Of a stretch of 39,217 nt of DNA, positions 5,904-15,651 are shown piece after piece. Every line of letters starts with the position of its first letter. Within the stretch, counting starts at the first letter, position 1. The notes under the pieces are model-generated. The model made no database searches. It was not told where the DNA came from and worked only from the letters and a program-made list of their open reading frames with translations. The stretch is from the NCBI RefSeq assembly GCF_000455325.1, contig NZ_HG322951.1, positions 3,634,833-3,674,049 of the forward strand. Reading direction: 5' to 3'. The translations under genes were made by a program, and so were the position numbers. Source of the stretch: Mycolicibacterium septicum DSM 44393. Lineage in GTDB: Bacteria; Actinomycetota; Actinomycetes; Mycobacteriales; Mycobacteriaceae.

Positions 5904-7652
5904 ATGACCACTTCTGTTTTTCCCACCATCGACACCCCTGCCGGAGACATCCCGGCGAACGCGCCGGCCTGGAACCGGCAGCGTCACTCCCAGATGCCGT
6001 CACGTCGCTACGCCTCCGCCTATGACCGCGTCGAAGTCCCTCTGGTGCAGCGAGATTGGCCGACAGCCCGGATCCACGCCGCGCCGCTGTGGGTGCCGGT
6101 GGATCTGCGCGACGGCAACCAGGCACTGGCCGAGCCGATGGACCCTGCCCGCAAACGCCGCTTCTTCGAACTGCTGGTGGCCATGGGCTACAAGGAGATC
6201 GAGGTCGGTTATCCCTCGGCGTCCCAGACCGACTTCGACTTCGTCCGGCTGCTCGCCGAATCCGACATCGCCCCGCCGGACGTCACCATCGTGGTGTTCG
6301 TGCCGGCGCGCCGCGACCTGATCGAGCGAACTGTGGACTCGGTCCGCGGCATCGGCAACGACGTCGTCATCCACATGTACACCGCCACCGCGCCCACCTG
6401 GCGCGACACCGTGCTGGGCAAGGACCGCACCGAACTGCGGGACCTGATCCTTGCGGGTGCGCGTGACGTTCTCGAACTCACCGAAGGCATGCCGAATGCC
6501 CGATTCGAATTCTCCCCGGAGGTGTTCAACCTCACCGAGCCCGACTACGTGCTCGAGTTGTGCGACGCGGTGACCGGGCTGTGGCAGGCGACCCCGGATC
6601 GTCCGGTCATCCTCAACCTGCCGGCCACCGTCGAGATCGCCACCCCGAATGTGTACGCCGACCAGATCGAGTACATGCACCGCAACGTGTCTCGTCGCGA
6701 CAGCGTCATCCTGTCGGTGCATCCACACAACGACCGGGGCACCGGCATCGCCTGCGCCGAGCTGGCGGTACTCGCCGGTGCACAGCGGGTGGAGGGCTGC
6801 GTCTTCGGCAACGGTGAACGCACCGGCAATGTCGACATCGCCACCCTGGCATTGAATCTGCATGCCCAGGGCGTGGATCCGATGATCGACTTCTCCGACA
6901 TCGACGAGATCGCGCGGACGGTCAGTCATTGCACCCGCATGCCCATCCACGAGCGCCATCCCTATGTGGGGGACATGGTGCACACGGCGTTCTCCGGGAC
7001 ACACCAGGATGCGATCAAGAAGGGCTTCGCCGAACATCGCCTCCGCGCCAGGGCCACCGGCCGACCTGAAAACGAAATCGATTGGCGGGTACCGTATCTG
7101 CCGATCGACCCGGCCGATATCGGCCGCACCTACGACGCGGTGATCCGGGTGAATTCGCAATCCGGCAAGGGCGGCATCGCCTACCTGCTGGCCGCCGACC
7201 ACGGGTTGGAACTGCCGCGCCGGTTGCAGATCGACTTCGCCCGCCACGTCCAGGCGCACACCGACGAAAGCGGTGCCGAGGTCACCGCTGGCGAACTCTT
7301 CGATCTGTTCGAGGCGACCTACCTCGACCCGTCCGGCCCGGTGCAGCTCAAGGACTGGCGCACCGGCGGCGACGGTGCGGCCGCGGTCACCGACCTCACC
7401 TTGATGTTCGACGGGCGCACCGCATCCAGCAGCCATCGCGGCATCGGACCGGTGGACGCGCTGCGGGCCGCGCTCGAGGAGATCGGCCGTCCGATCGAGG
7501 TGTTGAGCCTGACCCAACAATCGATCGGCAGCACCGCCGTCAGCTACCTGGAATACAGGTCGGACGGTCGCACCGGCTGGGCCTGCGGCCGCAGCGATTC
7601 GGTGCTCGCCGCGTCGATGGCGGCGGTGCTGCGGGCGGTCAACGCGCCCTGA
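5904..7652 (+). CDS. leuA: 2-isopropylmalate synthase
   Basis: LeuA condenses acetyl-CoA with 2-ketoisovalerate, the first committed step of leucine synthesis. 582 residues. The catalytic barrel starts with VDLRDGNQA (66-74; Asp70 metal ligand), has the metal motif SVHPHNDRG (271-279) and GNGERTGN (302-309). The C-terminal regulatory domain (about 450-582) is present (GIGPVDALRAAL near 514), so feedback control is likely. From memory the M. tuberculosis LeuA has 644 residues, lies beside ask/asd and differs clearly in sequence, so this may be a second or relocated copy. Expression appears to be leucine-controlled by the leader at 5793-5876. ATG 5904 is taken as start. The 3' end overlaps convergent bcpB by 14 nt. 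Confidence 0.92.
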   Translation: MTTSVFPTIDTPAGDIPANAPAWNRQRHSQMPSRRYASAYDRVEVPLVQRDWPTARIHAAPLWVPVDLRDGNQALAEPMDPARKRRFFELLVAMGYKEIEVGYPSASQTDFDFVRLLAESDIAPPDVTIVVFVPARRDLIERTVDSVRGIGNDVVIHMYTATAPTWRDTVLGKDRTELRDLILAGARDVLELTEGMPNARFEFSPEVFNLTEPDYVLELCDAVTGLWQATPDRPVILNLPATVEIATPNVYADQIEYMHRNVSRRDSVILSVHPHNDRGTGIACAELAVLAGAQRVEGCVFGNGERTGNVDIATLALNLHAQGVDPMIDFSDIDEIARTVSHCTRMPIHERHPYVGDMVHTAFSGTHQDAIKKGFAEHRLRARATGRPENEIDWRVPYLPIDPADIGRTYDAVIRVNSQSGKGGIAYLLAADHGLELPRRLQIDFARHVQAHTDESGAEVTAGELFDLFEATYLDPSGPVQLKDWRTGGDGAAAVTDLTLMFDGRTASSSHRGIGPVDALRAALEEIGRPIEVLSLTQQSIGSTAVSYLEYRSDGRTGWACGRSDSVLAASMAAVLRAVNAP

Positions 7653-8103
7653 GCAGCTCCAGCGCCTTGTCGGCATGGGTGTCCATGCTGATCTCACTGG
7701 AGATCACCCCGAGCACGGTGCGATCGGTGTCGATGACGAACGTGGTCCGCTTGACCGGCATGAGCTTGCCGAGCAGGCCACGTTTGACCCCGAACTGGGT
7801 GGCCACCTTGCCGTCGGCGTCCGACAGCAACGGGTAGTCGAAGTTCTGGATGTCGGCGAACTTGGCCTGCTTGGCGACCGGGTCGGTACTGATACCGACC
7901 CGGCTCGCCCCGGCGGCGGCGAACTCCGCTGCCAGATCCCGGAAGTGACAGGCCTCCTTGGTGCACCCCGGGGTCATCGCCGCCGGATAGAAGAACAGCA
8001 CCACCGGGCCGTCGGCGAGCAAGCTCGTCAGACTGCGAATCGTGCCGGTTTGATCCGGCAGTTCGAACTCGGGAACGGTGTCGCCCGTGCTGATCTGTGT
8101 CAT
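7639..8103 (-). CDS. bcpB: Peroxiredoxin BcpB (AhpC/TSA family, PrxQ type)
   Basis: 154 residues with a thioredoxin fold. It reduces hydrogen peroxide and organic peroxides. The peroxidatic cysteine is Cys47 in YPAAMTPGCTKEAC and Cys52, five residues on, is the expected resolving cysteine of the atypical two-cysteine Bcp/PrxQ class. The threonine of the TPGC motif is present. The gene is convergent with leuA, the last codons overlapping, and divergent from trpE with 63 bases between their starts. bcpB before trpE is conserved in mycobacteria. Confidence 0.93.
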   Translation of the reverse strand: MTQISTGDTVPEFELPDQTGTIRSLTSLLADGPVVLFFYPAAMTPGCTKEACHFRDLAAEFAAAGASRVGISTDPVAKQAKFADIQNFDYPLLSDADGKVATQFGVKRGLLGKLMPVKRTTFVIDTDRTVLGVISSEISMDTHADKALELLRAR

Positions 8104-8152
8104 GGCTGGCTACGCTACGCCGTCTGCATGGCAGGACCGTGGCGCCGATCTG

Positions 8153-8158
8153 GGAGAA
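8153..8158 (+). promoter_or_regulatory. Candidate -10 of a leaderless trpE transcript
   Basis: GAGAAT ends eight bases before the GTG of trpE, a spacing that fits a leaderless message. There is no room for, and no sign of, a tryptophan leader peptide or attenuator hairpin; a short in-frame extension from ATG 8128 contains a single Trp codon only. The box match is moderate. Confidence 0.35.
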
Positions 8159-8166
8159 TTGTTTCC

Positions 8167-9726
8167 GTGCAAACCACAGCCACCCACGCTCCGGGATCCT
8201 CGGGCGCCGGCTCATCGCTTGCGGTCACCACGTCGCGGGAGGATTTCCGCGCGCTGGCCGCCGAGCACCGGGTCGTCCCGGTGACCCGCAAGGTGCTGGC
8301 CGACAGCGAGACGCCGTTGTCGGCGTACCGCAAGCTCGCCGCCAACCGTCCGGGCACGTTCCTGCTGGAATCGGCCGAGAACGGTCGCTCGTGGTCGCGT
8401 TGGTCGTTCATCGGTGCCGGCGCCCCGTCGGCGCTGACGGTTCGCGACGACGAAGCGGTATGGCTGGGGACCGCCCCCAAGGATGCCCCCAGCGGCGGTG
8501 AGCCGTTGGCCGCATTGCGAGCCACCCTCGAAGTGCTGCAGACCGAGGCGGTGCCGGACCTGCCGCCGCTGTCGTCGGGGTTGGTGGGGTACTTCGCCTA
8601 CGACATGGTGCGCCGCCTGGAACGGCTCCCGGAGCTGGCGGTCGACGATCTCGGACTGCCCGACATGGTGCTGCTGCTGGCCACCGACATCGCCGCCGTC
8701 GACCACCACGAGGGCACCATCACCCTGATCGCCAACGCGGTGAACTGGAACGGCACCGACGAGCGCGTCGACGAGGCGTATGACGATGCGGTGGCCCGGC
8801 TGGATGTGATGACCGCGGCCCTCGGCCAGCCGCTGCCGTCGACGGTCGCCACATTCAGCCGACCCGCGCCCAACCACCGCGCGCAGCGCACGGTGGAGGA
8901 GTACACGGCGATCGTGGAGAAGCTGGTCGGCGATATCGAGGCCGGCGAGGCCTTCCAGGTGGTGCCGTCGCAGCGATTCGAGATGGACACCGCCGCCGAC
9001 CCGATCGACGTCTACCGGATGCTGCGGGTGACCAACCCCAGCCCGTACATGTACCTGCTCAACGTCCCCGATGCCGATGGCGGGCTCGACTTCTCGGTGG
9101 TCGGCTCCAGCCCCGAGGCGCTGGTCACGGTCAAAGATGGCCGGGCCACCACCCACCCGATCGCGGGAACCCGGTGGCGTGGCAGCACCGAGGAAGAAGA
9201 TGTGCTGCTGGAAAAGGAGCTGCTGGCCGACGAGAAGGAACGCGCCGAGCACCTGATGCTGGTCGACCTCGGCCGCAACGACCTGGGGCGGGTGTGCCGC
9301 CCGGGCACCGTGCGGGTCGAGGACTACAGCCACATCGAGCGCTACAGCCACGTCATGCACCTGGTCTCCACGGTGACCGGCGAGCTGGCCGAGGGAAAGA
9401 CCGCGCTGGACGCGGTGACTGCGTGTTTCCCGGCGGGCACCCTGTCGGGGGCGCCCAAGGTCCGGGCCATGGAGCTGATCGAGGAGGTCGAAAAGACCAG
9501 GCGGGGCCTCTACGGCGGGGTACTGGGCTACCTCGACTTCGCGGGCAACGCCGACTTCGCGATCGCCATCCGAACCGCGCTGATGCGCGACGGCACCGCC
9601 TATGTGCAGGCCGGCGGGGGAGTCGTGGCCGATTCCAACGGTCCCTACGAGTACAACGAATCGGCAAACAAGGCCAAAGCCGTGCTCAACGCCATCGCCG
9701 CCGCCGACACCTTGGCCGAGCCGTGA
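8167..9726 (+). CDS. trpE: Anthranilate synthase component I
   Basis: TrpE converts chorismate and ammonia (from TrpG glutaminase, not encoded here) to anthranilate. 519 residues. The tryptophan feedback site is seen as FLLES (65-69) with the conserved serine in WSRWSFIG. The chorismate-binding C-terminal half has the family blocks HPIAGTRWRG, LMLVDLGRNDLGRV, FPAGTLSGAPK and AGGGVVADSNGPYEYNE. GTG 8167 is chosen by the nearby -10 box and normal length. It opens the trp operon; the next gene overlaps it by four bases. Regulation is probably by feedback on the enzyme, since no attenuator is seen. Confidence 0.97.
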   Translation: MQTTATHAPGSSGAGSSLAVTTSREDFRALAAEHRVVPVTRKVLADSETPLSAYRKLAANRPGTFLLESAENGRSWSRWSFIGAGAPSALTVRDDEAVWLGTAPKDAPSGGEPLAALRATLEVLQTEAVPDLPPLSSGLVGYFAYDMVRRLERLPELAVDDLGLPDMVLLLATDIAAVDHHEGTITLIANAVNWNGTDERVDEAYDDAVARLDVMTAALGQPLPSTVATFSRPAPNHRAQRTVEEYTAIVEKLVGDIEAGEAFQVVPSQRFEMDTAADPIDVYRMLRVTNPSPYMYLLNVPDADGGLDFSVVGSSPEALVTVKDGRATTHPIAGTRWRGSTEEEDVLLEKELLADEKERAEHLMLVDLGRNDLGRVCRPGTVRVEDYSHIERYSHVMHLVSTVTGELAEGKTALDAVTACFPAGTLSGAPKVRAMELIEEVEKTRRGLYGGVLGYLDFAGNADFAIAIRTALMRDGTAYVQAGGGVVADSNGPYEYNESANKAKAVLNAIAAADTLAEP

Positions 9727-10331
9727 CGCGGGCGGCGCAGGCGCTGTTCGTCGTCTCGGCCGTGGTGCTGTGGGTCGCGTCGCGGATGACCTGGGTCCAG
9801 GTGAACTCGTTCGACGGGCTGGGCCAGCCCAAGACCACCACGCTGACGGGTGCGTCCTGGTCCACGGCGTTGATCCCGCTGGCGTTGCTGGTGCTGGCGG
9901 CAGCGGTCGCGGCGCTGGCTGTGCACGGCTGGCCGCTGCGGTTGCTGGCCCTGCTGATCGCCGTGGCCAGTGCGGGCATGGGGTACCTGGCGATCAGCCT
10001 GTGGGTGATCAAGGATGTCGCGGTCCGGGCCGCTGACCTGGCAGTCATTCCGCTCGCGCAGCTGACCGGGACCAGTCGTTCCTACAGCGGCGCAGTGCTG
10101 ACCCTGATCGCCGCGGTGTGTGCGCTGGCCGGTGCGGTGATGCTCATGCGCTCGGCCAACAGTGCCAAGCGCGGCATTGCGGGGCGCTACGCGGCACCGG
10201 CGGCCCGACGGGAGGCCGTCAAGGGTGACGACAGCGGGGAGCCGATGTCGGAGCGAATGCTCTGGGACGCGCTGGACGAGGGACAGGATCCGACCGGTGA
10301 CGGCGGCGATCCGGACAATAAGGGCCGGTGA
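9723..10331 (+). CDS. Trp-operon-associated membrane protein (TIGR02234 type)
   Basis: 202 residues, starting at GTG 9723, which overlaps the trpE stop (GTGA). Four hydrophobic helices are visible: about residues 5-21, 45-66, 70-94 and 121-142. The loop after the first helix contains the conserved MTWVQV motif. A polar, acidic C-terminal tail of about 55 residues follows. Actinobacteria keep a protein of this kind between trpE and trpC (M. tuberculosis Rv1610). Its role is unknown; position suggests a link with tryptophan or aromatic metabolism, but no catalytic motif is visible. Confidence 0.88.
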   Translation: MTRAAQALFVVSAVVLWVASRMTWVQVNSFDGLGQPKTTTLTGASWSTALIPLALLVLAAAVAALAVHGWPLRLLALLIAVASAGMGYLAISLWVIKDVAVRAADLAVIPLAQLTGTSRSYSGAVLTLIAAVCALAGAVMLMRSANSAKRGIAGRYAAPAARREAVKGDDSGEPMSERMLWDALDEGQDPTGDGGDPDNKGR

Positions 10332-10414
10332 ATGGTGAAGGTGTGGCGGCGGCTACCCTTCCAGGGAGGGCAACCGGGACCGGCCCGGAGGCACCAGAAA
10401 GGAACCGACGGGCG

Positions 10415-11233
10415 ATGAGTTCGGCCACAGTGCTCGACTCCATTATCGAGGGAGTCCGCGCCGACGTTGCCGCCCGCGAGGCCGTTATCAGCTTGGCTGA
10501 TATCAAGGCGCGGGCCCAGGACGCACCTCCGCCGCTCAACGTGATGGCTGCGTTGAAGGAACCGGGAATTGCGGTGATCGCCGAGGTGAAGCGGGCGAGC
10601 CCGTCCCGGGGCGAGCTGGCCAATATTGCCGACCCGGCTCAGCTGGCGCGGGCTTACGAGGCCGGCGGCGCGCGGATCATCAGCGTGCTCACCGAGCAGC
10701 GCAGGTTCAACGGCTCACTCGACGACCTGGACGCGGTGCGGGCTGCGGTGTCGATTCCGGTGCTGCGCAAGGACTTTATCGTCAAGCCGTACCAGATCCA
10801 TGAGGCTCGGGCGCATGGTGCCGACCTGTTGCTGCTGATCGTGGCGGCGCTCGAGCAGCCGGTCCTGGAATCACTGTTGGAGCGCACGGAATCCCTTGGG
10901 ATGACGGCACTTGTGGAGGTGCACACCGAAGAGGAGGCCGACCGGGCGTTGCAGGCCGGGGCCAAGGTGATCGGTGTCAACGCTCGCGACCTCAAGACGC
11001 TGGAAGTCGACCGCGACTGCTTCGCGCGCATCGCTCCAGGGCTGCCCAGCAATGTCATCCGTGTCGCGGAGTCCGGAGTCCGTGGAACCGCTGACCTGCT
11101 GGCCTACGCCGGCGCGGGTGCCGATGCCGTGTTGGTCGGTGAGGGCCTGGTGACCAGCGGGGATCCCCGCAGCGCGGTCGCCGACCTGGTCACCGCCGGT
11201 ACGCACCCGTCCTGCCCGAAACCGGCTCGCTGA
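10415..11233 (+). CDS. trpC: Indole-3-glycerol phosphate synthase
   Basis: TrpC closes the indole ring, turning CdRP into indole-3-glycerol phosphate. 272 residues, a (beta-alpha)8 barrel of normal length. Active-site motifs: AEVKRASPSRGEL (general acid Lys), LRKDFIVKPYQI (second catalytic Lys), LVEVHTEEE (Glu), GVNARDLKTL (Asn) and VAESGV (Ser). The ATG at 10415 follows AAAGGA at 10398-10403; the longer frame starting upstream lacks family sequence. An 83-nt gap separates it from the membrane protein gene. It is not fused to TrpF, as usual in actinobacteria. Confidence 0.97.
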   Translation: MSSATVLDSIIEGVRADVAAREAVISLADIKARAQDAPPPLNVMAALKEPGIAVIAEVKRASPSRGELANIADPAQLARAYEAGGARIISVLTEQRRFNGSLDDLDAVRAAVSIPVLRKDFIVKPYQIHEARAHGADLLLLIVAALEQPVLESLLERTESLGMTALVEVHTEEEADRALQAGAKVIGVNARDLKTLEVDRDCFARIAPGLPSNVIRVAESGVRGTADLLAYAGAGADAVLVGEGLVTSGDPRSAVADLVTAGTHPSCPKPAR

Positions 11234-11270
11234 ACCAGGCAATGAGCCGCTTGCACGAAAAGGCACTTTG

Positions 11271-12532
<1,262 letters not shown>

Positions 12533-12536
<4 letters not shown>

Positions 12537-13321
12537 GCCGGCTGGCGGAGTTGTTCGACGGCTGCCGTGCCGAGGGCCGTGCCGCGCTGATCGGCTACCT
12601 GCCCACTGGGTTTCCCGACGTGCAGACATCCATCGCGGCGATGACGGCGATGGTCGAATCCGGTTGCGATCTGGTCGAAGTCGGTGTGCCCTACTCGGAT
12701 CCGGGAATGGACGGACCGACGATCGCCGCCGCCACCGAGGCCGCACTGGCCGGCGGTGTACGGGTACGCGACACTCTGGCCGCGGTCGAGGCGATCAGCA
12801 ACGCCGGTGGCCGCGCCGTGGTGATGACGTACTGGAACCCGGTGCTGCGCAAGGGCGTTGACACGTTCGCCCGCGACCTGGCCTCCGCCGGTGGATACGG
12901 TCTGATCACCCCGGATCTGATCCCCGAGGAAGCTGTCGACTGGATCGCCGCATCTGAGGAACACAATCTGGACCGGATTTTCCTGGTCGCCCCGTCCTCG
13001 ACGCCGGAGCGGCTGGCGGCCACGGTGAACGCGTCGCGAGGTTTCGTCTACGCAGCATCGACCATGGGTGTCACCGGGGCGCGCGACGTGGTCTCGAATG
13101 CGGCGCCCGAATTGGTGCGGCGCGTCAAGGAAGTTTCCGACATTCCCGTCGGGGTGGGGCTCGGCGTGCGCTCTGGAGCGCAGGCCGCCGAGATCGGTGC
13201 CTACGCCGACGGCGTCATCGTCGGGTCGGCACTGGTGTCGGCCCTGGGTGAGGGTTTGGACGCGGTGCGTCGCCTCACCGAAGAACTGGCCAACGGCGTT
13301 AGGCAGAGGATTTCAGCTTGA
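12533..13321 (+). CDS. trpA: Tryptophan synthase alpha subunit
   Basis: TrpA cleaves indole-3-glycerol phosphate to indole and glyceraldehyde-3-phosphate. 262 residues, barrel fold. The two catalytic acids are Glu49 in LVEVGVPYSDP and Asp60 in GMDGPTI, at the same numbers as in the E. coli enzyme. The phosphate-binding GVGLGVRSG and VGSALV segments are present. The start overlaps the trpB stop (ATGA), and its stop overlaps the TTG of lgt (TTGA), so lgt is translated as part of the trp operon. Confidence 0.98.
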
Positions 13322-15624
13322 CCACTACCGTGCTCGCGTATTTGCCCAGCCCGTCACAGGGCGTCTGGCATCTGGGCCCGGTGCCGATCCGCGCGTATGC
13401 GCTCTGCATCATCGTGGGCATCATCGCCGCGCTGGTGATCGGCGACCGGCGTTGGCAGGCGCGGGGCGGACAGCCCGGCGTCATCTATGACATCGCCTTA
13501 TGGGCAGTGCCTTTCGGGCTCGTCGGTGGTCGGCTGTACCACGTCATGACGGACTGGCCCACCTATTTCGGGCCCACCGGCAAGGGTCTTGGTGCCGCCT
13601 TCCAGGTATGGCAAGGCGGCCTGGGTATTTGGGGAGCCGTCGCACTGGGTGGTGTCGGAGCCTGGATCGGTTGCCGCTCGCGCGGAATACCGCTGCCGGC
13701 CTTCGGCGACGCGATCGCGCCCGGAATCATCCTGGCCCAGGCCATCGGCCGGCTCGGAAACTACTTCAATCAGGAGCTGTACGGCGGTGACACCACGCTG
13801 CCGTGGGGCCTGGAGATCTACAAGCGGCTGAATTCCGCTGGCGTACCCGACGATCTCAACGGGGTGTCCACCGGCGAGGTCCTGCGGGTCGTCCATCCGA
13901 CGTTCCTGTACGAGTTGCTGTGGAACCTCCTGATTTTCGCGCTGCTGATCTGGGCCGACCGCAAGTTCAAACTCGGCCACGGCCGGCTGTTCGCGCTCTA
14001 TGTGGCCGGCTACTGCGCGGGCCGTTTCATGGTCGAATTGATGCGCAGCGACCCGGCGACCGAGTTCGCCGGTATCCGCGTCAACACCTTCACCTCGACG
14101 TTCGTGTTCATCGGTGCCGTCCTCTACATCATGCTGGCGACCAAGGGGCGGGAAGACCCGGCGACCTTGGCGGGCAAGCCGGATGAGGACGAATCGACGG
14201 TCGACGAGTTCGGCAAGGAGCTTGTCACCGCAGCGGCGACCACCGGTGTCGTTGCGGCCGCAGCGGTGGCCGGACAAGACGATGACGACGACGCCGACCA
14301 CATGCATCCGGACGAGGTCGGCGCCAGCGAAGACGACGGAGCCGAAGCTGCCGCGGCAATCGAACTGAAGGCGATCTCCGCAGAGCCCGACGAGTCTGAA
14401 GAAGCCGAGGACGAGGCGGAAGAGCCCGAAGACGAGGCGGAAGCCGAATCCGAGGAAGCCGCCGAGGATGAGGCTGCCGACGAGGGCATCGCTGAATCTG
14501 AGGACGCTGAAGCCGAAACCGAGGCCGAAGAGGTCACGGCCGAGGCCGAAGCCGAATCAGATGTGGCTGAGGAGTCCGAGTCCGTCGAGTCGGTGGATGC
14601 CGACGAGGACGCCGAATCAGACGTGGTCGAGGAGCCCGAGGCTTCTGACGACGAGGCCGACGTCACCGAAGAGGACGTCACCGAAGAGGACGTCGACGAG
14701 GTTGAGCCTGAGGCCGAGAGTGACGCCGAGGATGCGGAGCCTGTCGAATCGGTCGAGGCCGATGAGGCCGACAAGGATGAGGCCGAAGCACTGGTAGCCG
14801 AGGACTCCGAGGTCGAGGCCGACGAGGACGCCGCAGTCGAGGAGCCCGAGGAAGCTGCCGACGACGAGTCCACCGACGCCGAAGATGAGCCCGAGGCAGA
14901 TTCTGAGGAAGCTGCCGACGACGTCACCGCTGGCGAACCTGCGGATGAGCCCGAAGCCGTCGCAGCCGAGGCCGACGTCGCGGAAGAGGCCGCAGAAGAA
15001 GCAGACGAAGTTGAGGCCCCTGCAGAAGACGATGCCGACGCAGGTGACGATGCCGCCGAGCCCATCGAGTCGGAGGACACCGACGAAGGTGAGCCCGATG
15101 TCGCGGAGGAATCGGCCGACGAGGTTGCCGTCGAGTCGTCGTCCGCCGATGAAGCCGAGCAGGATGCGGCTGCGGTAGAAGAGAATCCCTCCGAAGCCGA
15201 AGCCGAAGCCGAAGCCGAAGCCGAAGCCGAAGCCGGCGAGAGCGACGAGGTCGAGGACGGCGAGGCGGTTGCCGCGGCGGTGGAAGCCGACGAGGAGGCC
15301 GAGCCGGCTGAGCAGGCCGACGTCGAGCCCGAAAAGGACGATGTGGCTGACGAACCCGAGGACGACGAGGCCGAGGTCGAGTCTGTGTCCGAGGTGGAGA
15401 CCGAGGCCGCAACCGGCGAGGACGATGTCGCTGAATCTGCGGATGACGCAGAGTCGGACAGCGACGAGTCGGACGAGGCCGACGCTGACGAGGCCGACGC
15501 CGACGAAAACGACGAAGACGACGCAGCAGACGAGGCCGAGACCGAAGCACCGGCCGCGGTCGAGCAGCCCGAGTCGGTGCCGCAAGGCGGCCGGGTGCGG
15601 CGCTGGTTCCGACGCAACCGGTAA
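13318..15624 (+). CDS. lgt: Prolipoprotein diacylglyceryl transferase with giant acidic C-terminal tail
   Basis: Lgt transfers diacylglycerol from phosphatidylglycerol to the lipobox cysteine of prelipoproteins at the cytoplasmic membrane. Residues 1 to about 275 are a complete enzyme with seven predicted helices; the signature GRLGNYFNQELYG (144-156) with the essential Arg and Asn is intact, as are GGL (100-102) and HGRLF (221-225). Residues 276-768 are an extra tail of roughly 490 residues, almost only Glu, Asp, Ala, Ser and Val, ending in the basic patch GGRVRRWFRRNR. From memory the M. tuberculosis protein has a shorter acidic tail, also with a basic end (468 residues in total). TTG 13318 is favoured by the TTGA overlap with trpA; GTG 13330 is the alternative. 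The tail is probably cytoplasmic or periplasmic disorder of unknown use. Confidence 0.95.
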   Translation: MTTTVLAYLPSPSQGVWHLGPVPIRAYALCIIVGIIAALVIGDRRWQARGGQPGVIYDIALWAVPFGLVGGRLYHVMTDWPTYFGPTGKGLGAAFQVWQGGLGIWGAVALGGVGAWIGCRSRGIPLPAFGDAIAPGIILAQAIGRLGNYFNQELYGGDTTLPWGLEIYKRLNSAGVPDDLNGVSTGEVLRVVHPTFLYELLWNLLIFALLIWADRKFKLGHGRLFALYVAGYCAGRFMVELMRSDPATEFAGIRVNTFTSTFVFIGAVLYIMLATKGREDPATLAGKPDEDESTVDEFGKELVTAAATTGVVAAAAVAGQDDDDDADHMHPDEVGASEDDGAEAAAAIELKAISAEPDESEEAEDEAEEPEDEAEAESEEAAEDEAADEGIAESEDAEAETEAEEVTAEAEAESDVAEESESVESVDADEDAESDVVEEPEASDDEADVTEEDVTEEDVDEVEPEAESDAEDAEPVESVEADEADKDEAEALVAEDSEVEADEDAAVEEPEEAADDESTDAEDEPEADSEEAADDVTAGEPADEPEAVAAEADVAEEAAEEADEVEAPAEDDADAGDDAAEPIESEDTDEGEPDVAEESADEVAVESSSADEAEQDAAAVEENPSEAEAEAEAEAEAEAGESDEVEDGEAVAAAVEADEEAEPAEQADVEPEKDDVADEPEDDEAEVESVSEVETEAATGEDDVAESADDAESDSDESDEADADEADADENDEDDAADEAETEAPAAVEQPESVPQGGRVRRWFRRNR
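15191..15232 (+). repeat. In-frame hexanucleotide microsatellite (CCGAAG)x7 in lgt
   Basis: Seven uninterrupted copies of CCGAAG encode an alternating Glu-Ala run within the acidic tail of Lgt. The period is a multiple of three, so slippage would change tail length without breaking the frame. The surrounding 1.4 kb is made of looser repeats of GAG/GAC/GCC-rich codons. Confidence 0.95.
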
Positions 15625-15651
15625 CAGGCCGGGCTCTGGCATCCTGGTTGC

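Noticed and set aside
6000..7697. Long minus-strand frame opposite leuA
   Set aside because: High-GC shadow; the plus strand encodes a complete LeuA with all motifs.
8104..8166. Search for a tryptophan leader peptide and attenuator before trpE
   Set aside because: Only one Trp codon occurs in the short frame from 8128, no stem pair is evident, and the -10 box lies next to the trpE GTG.
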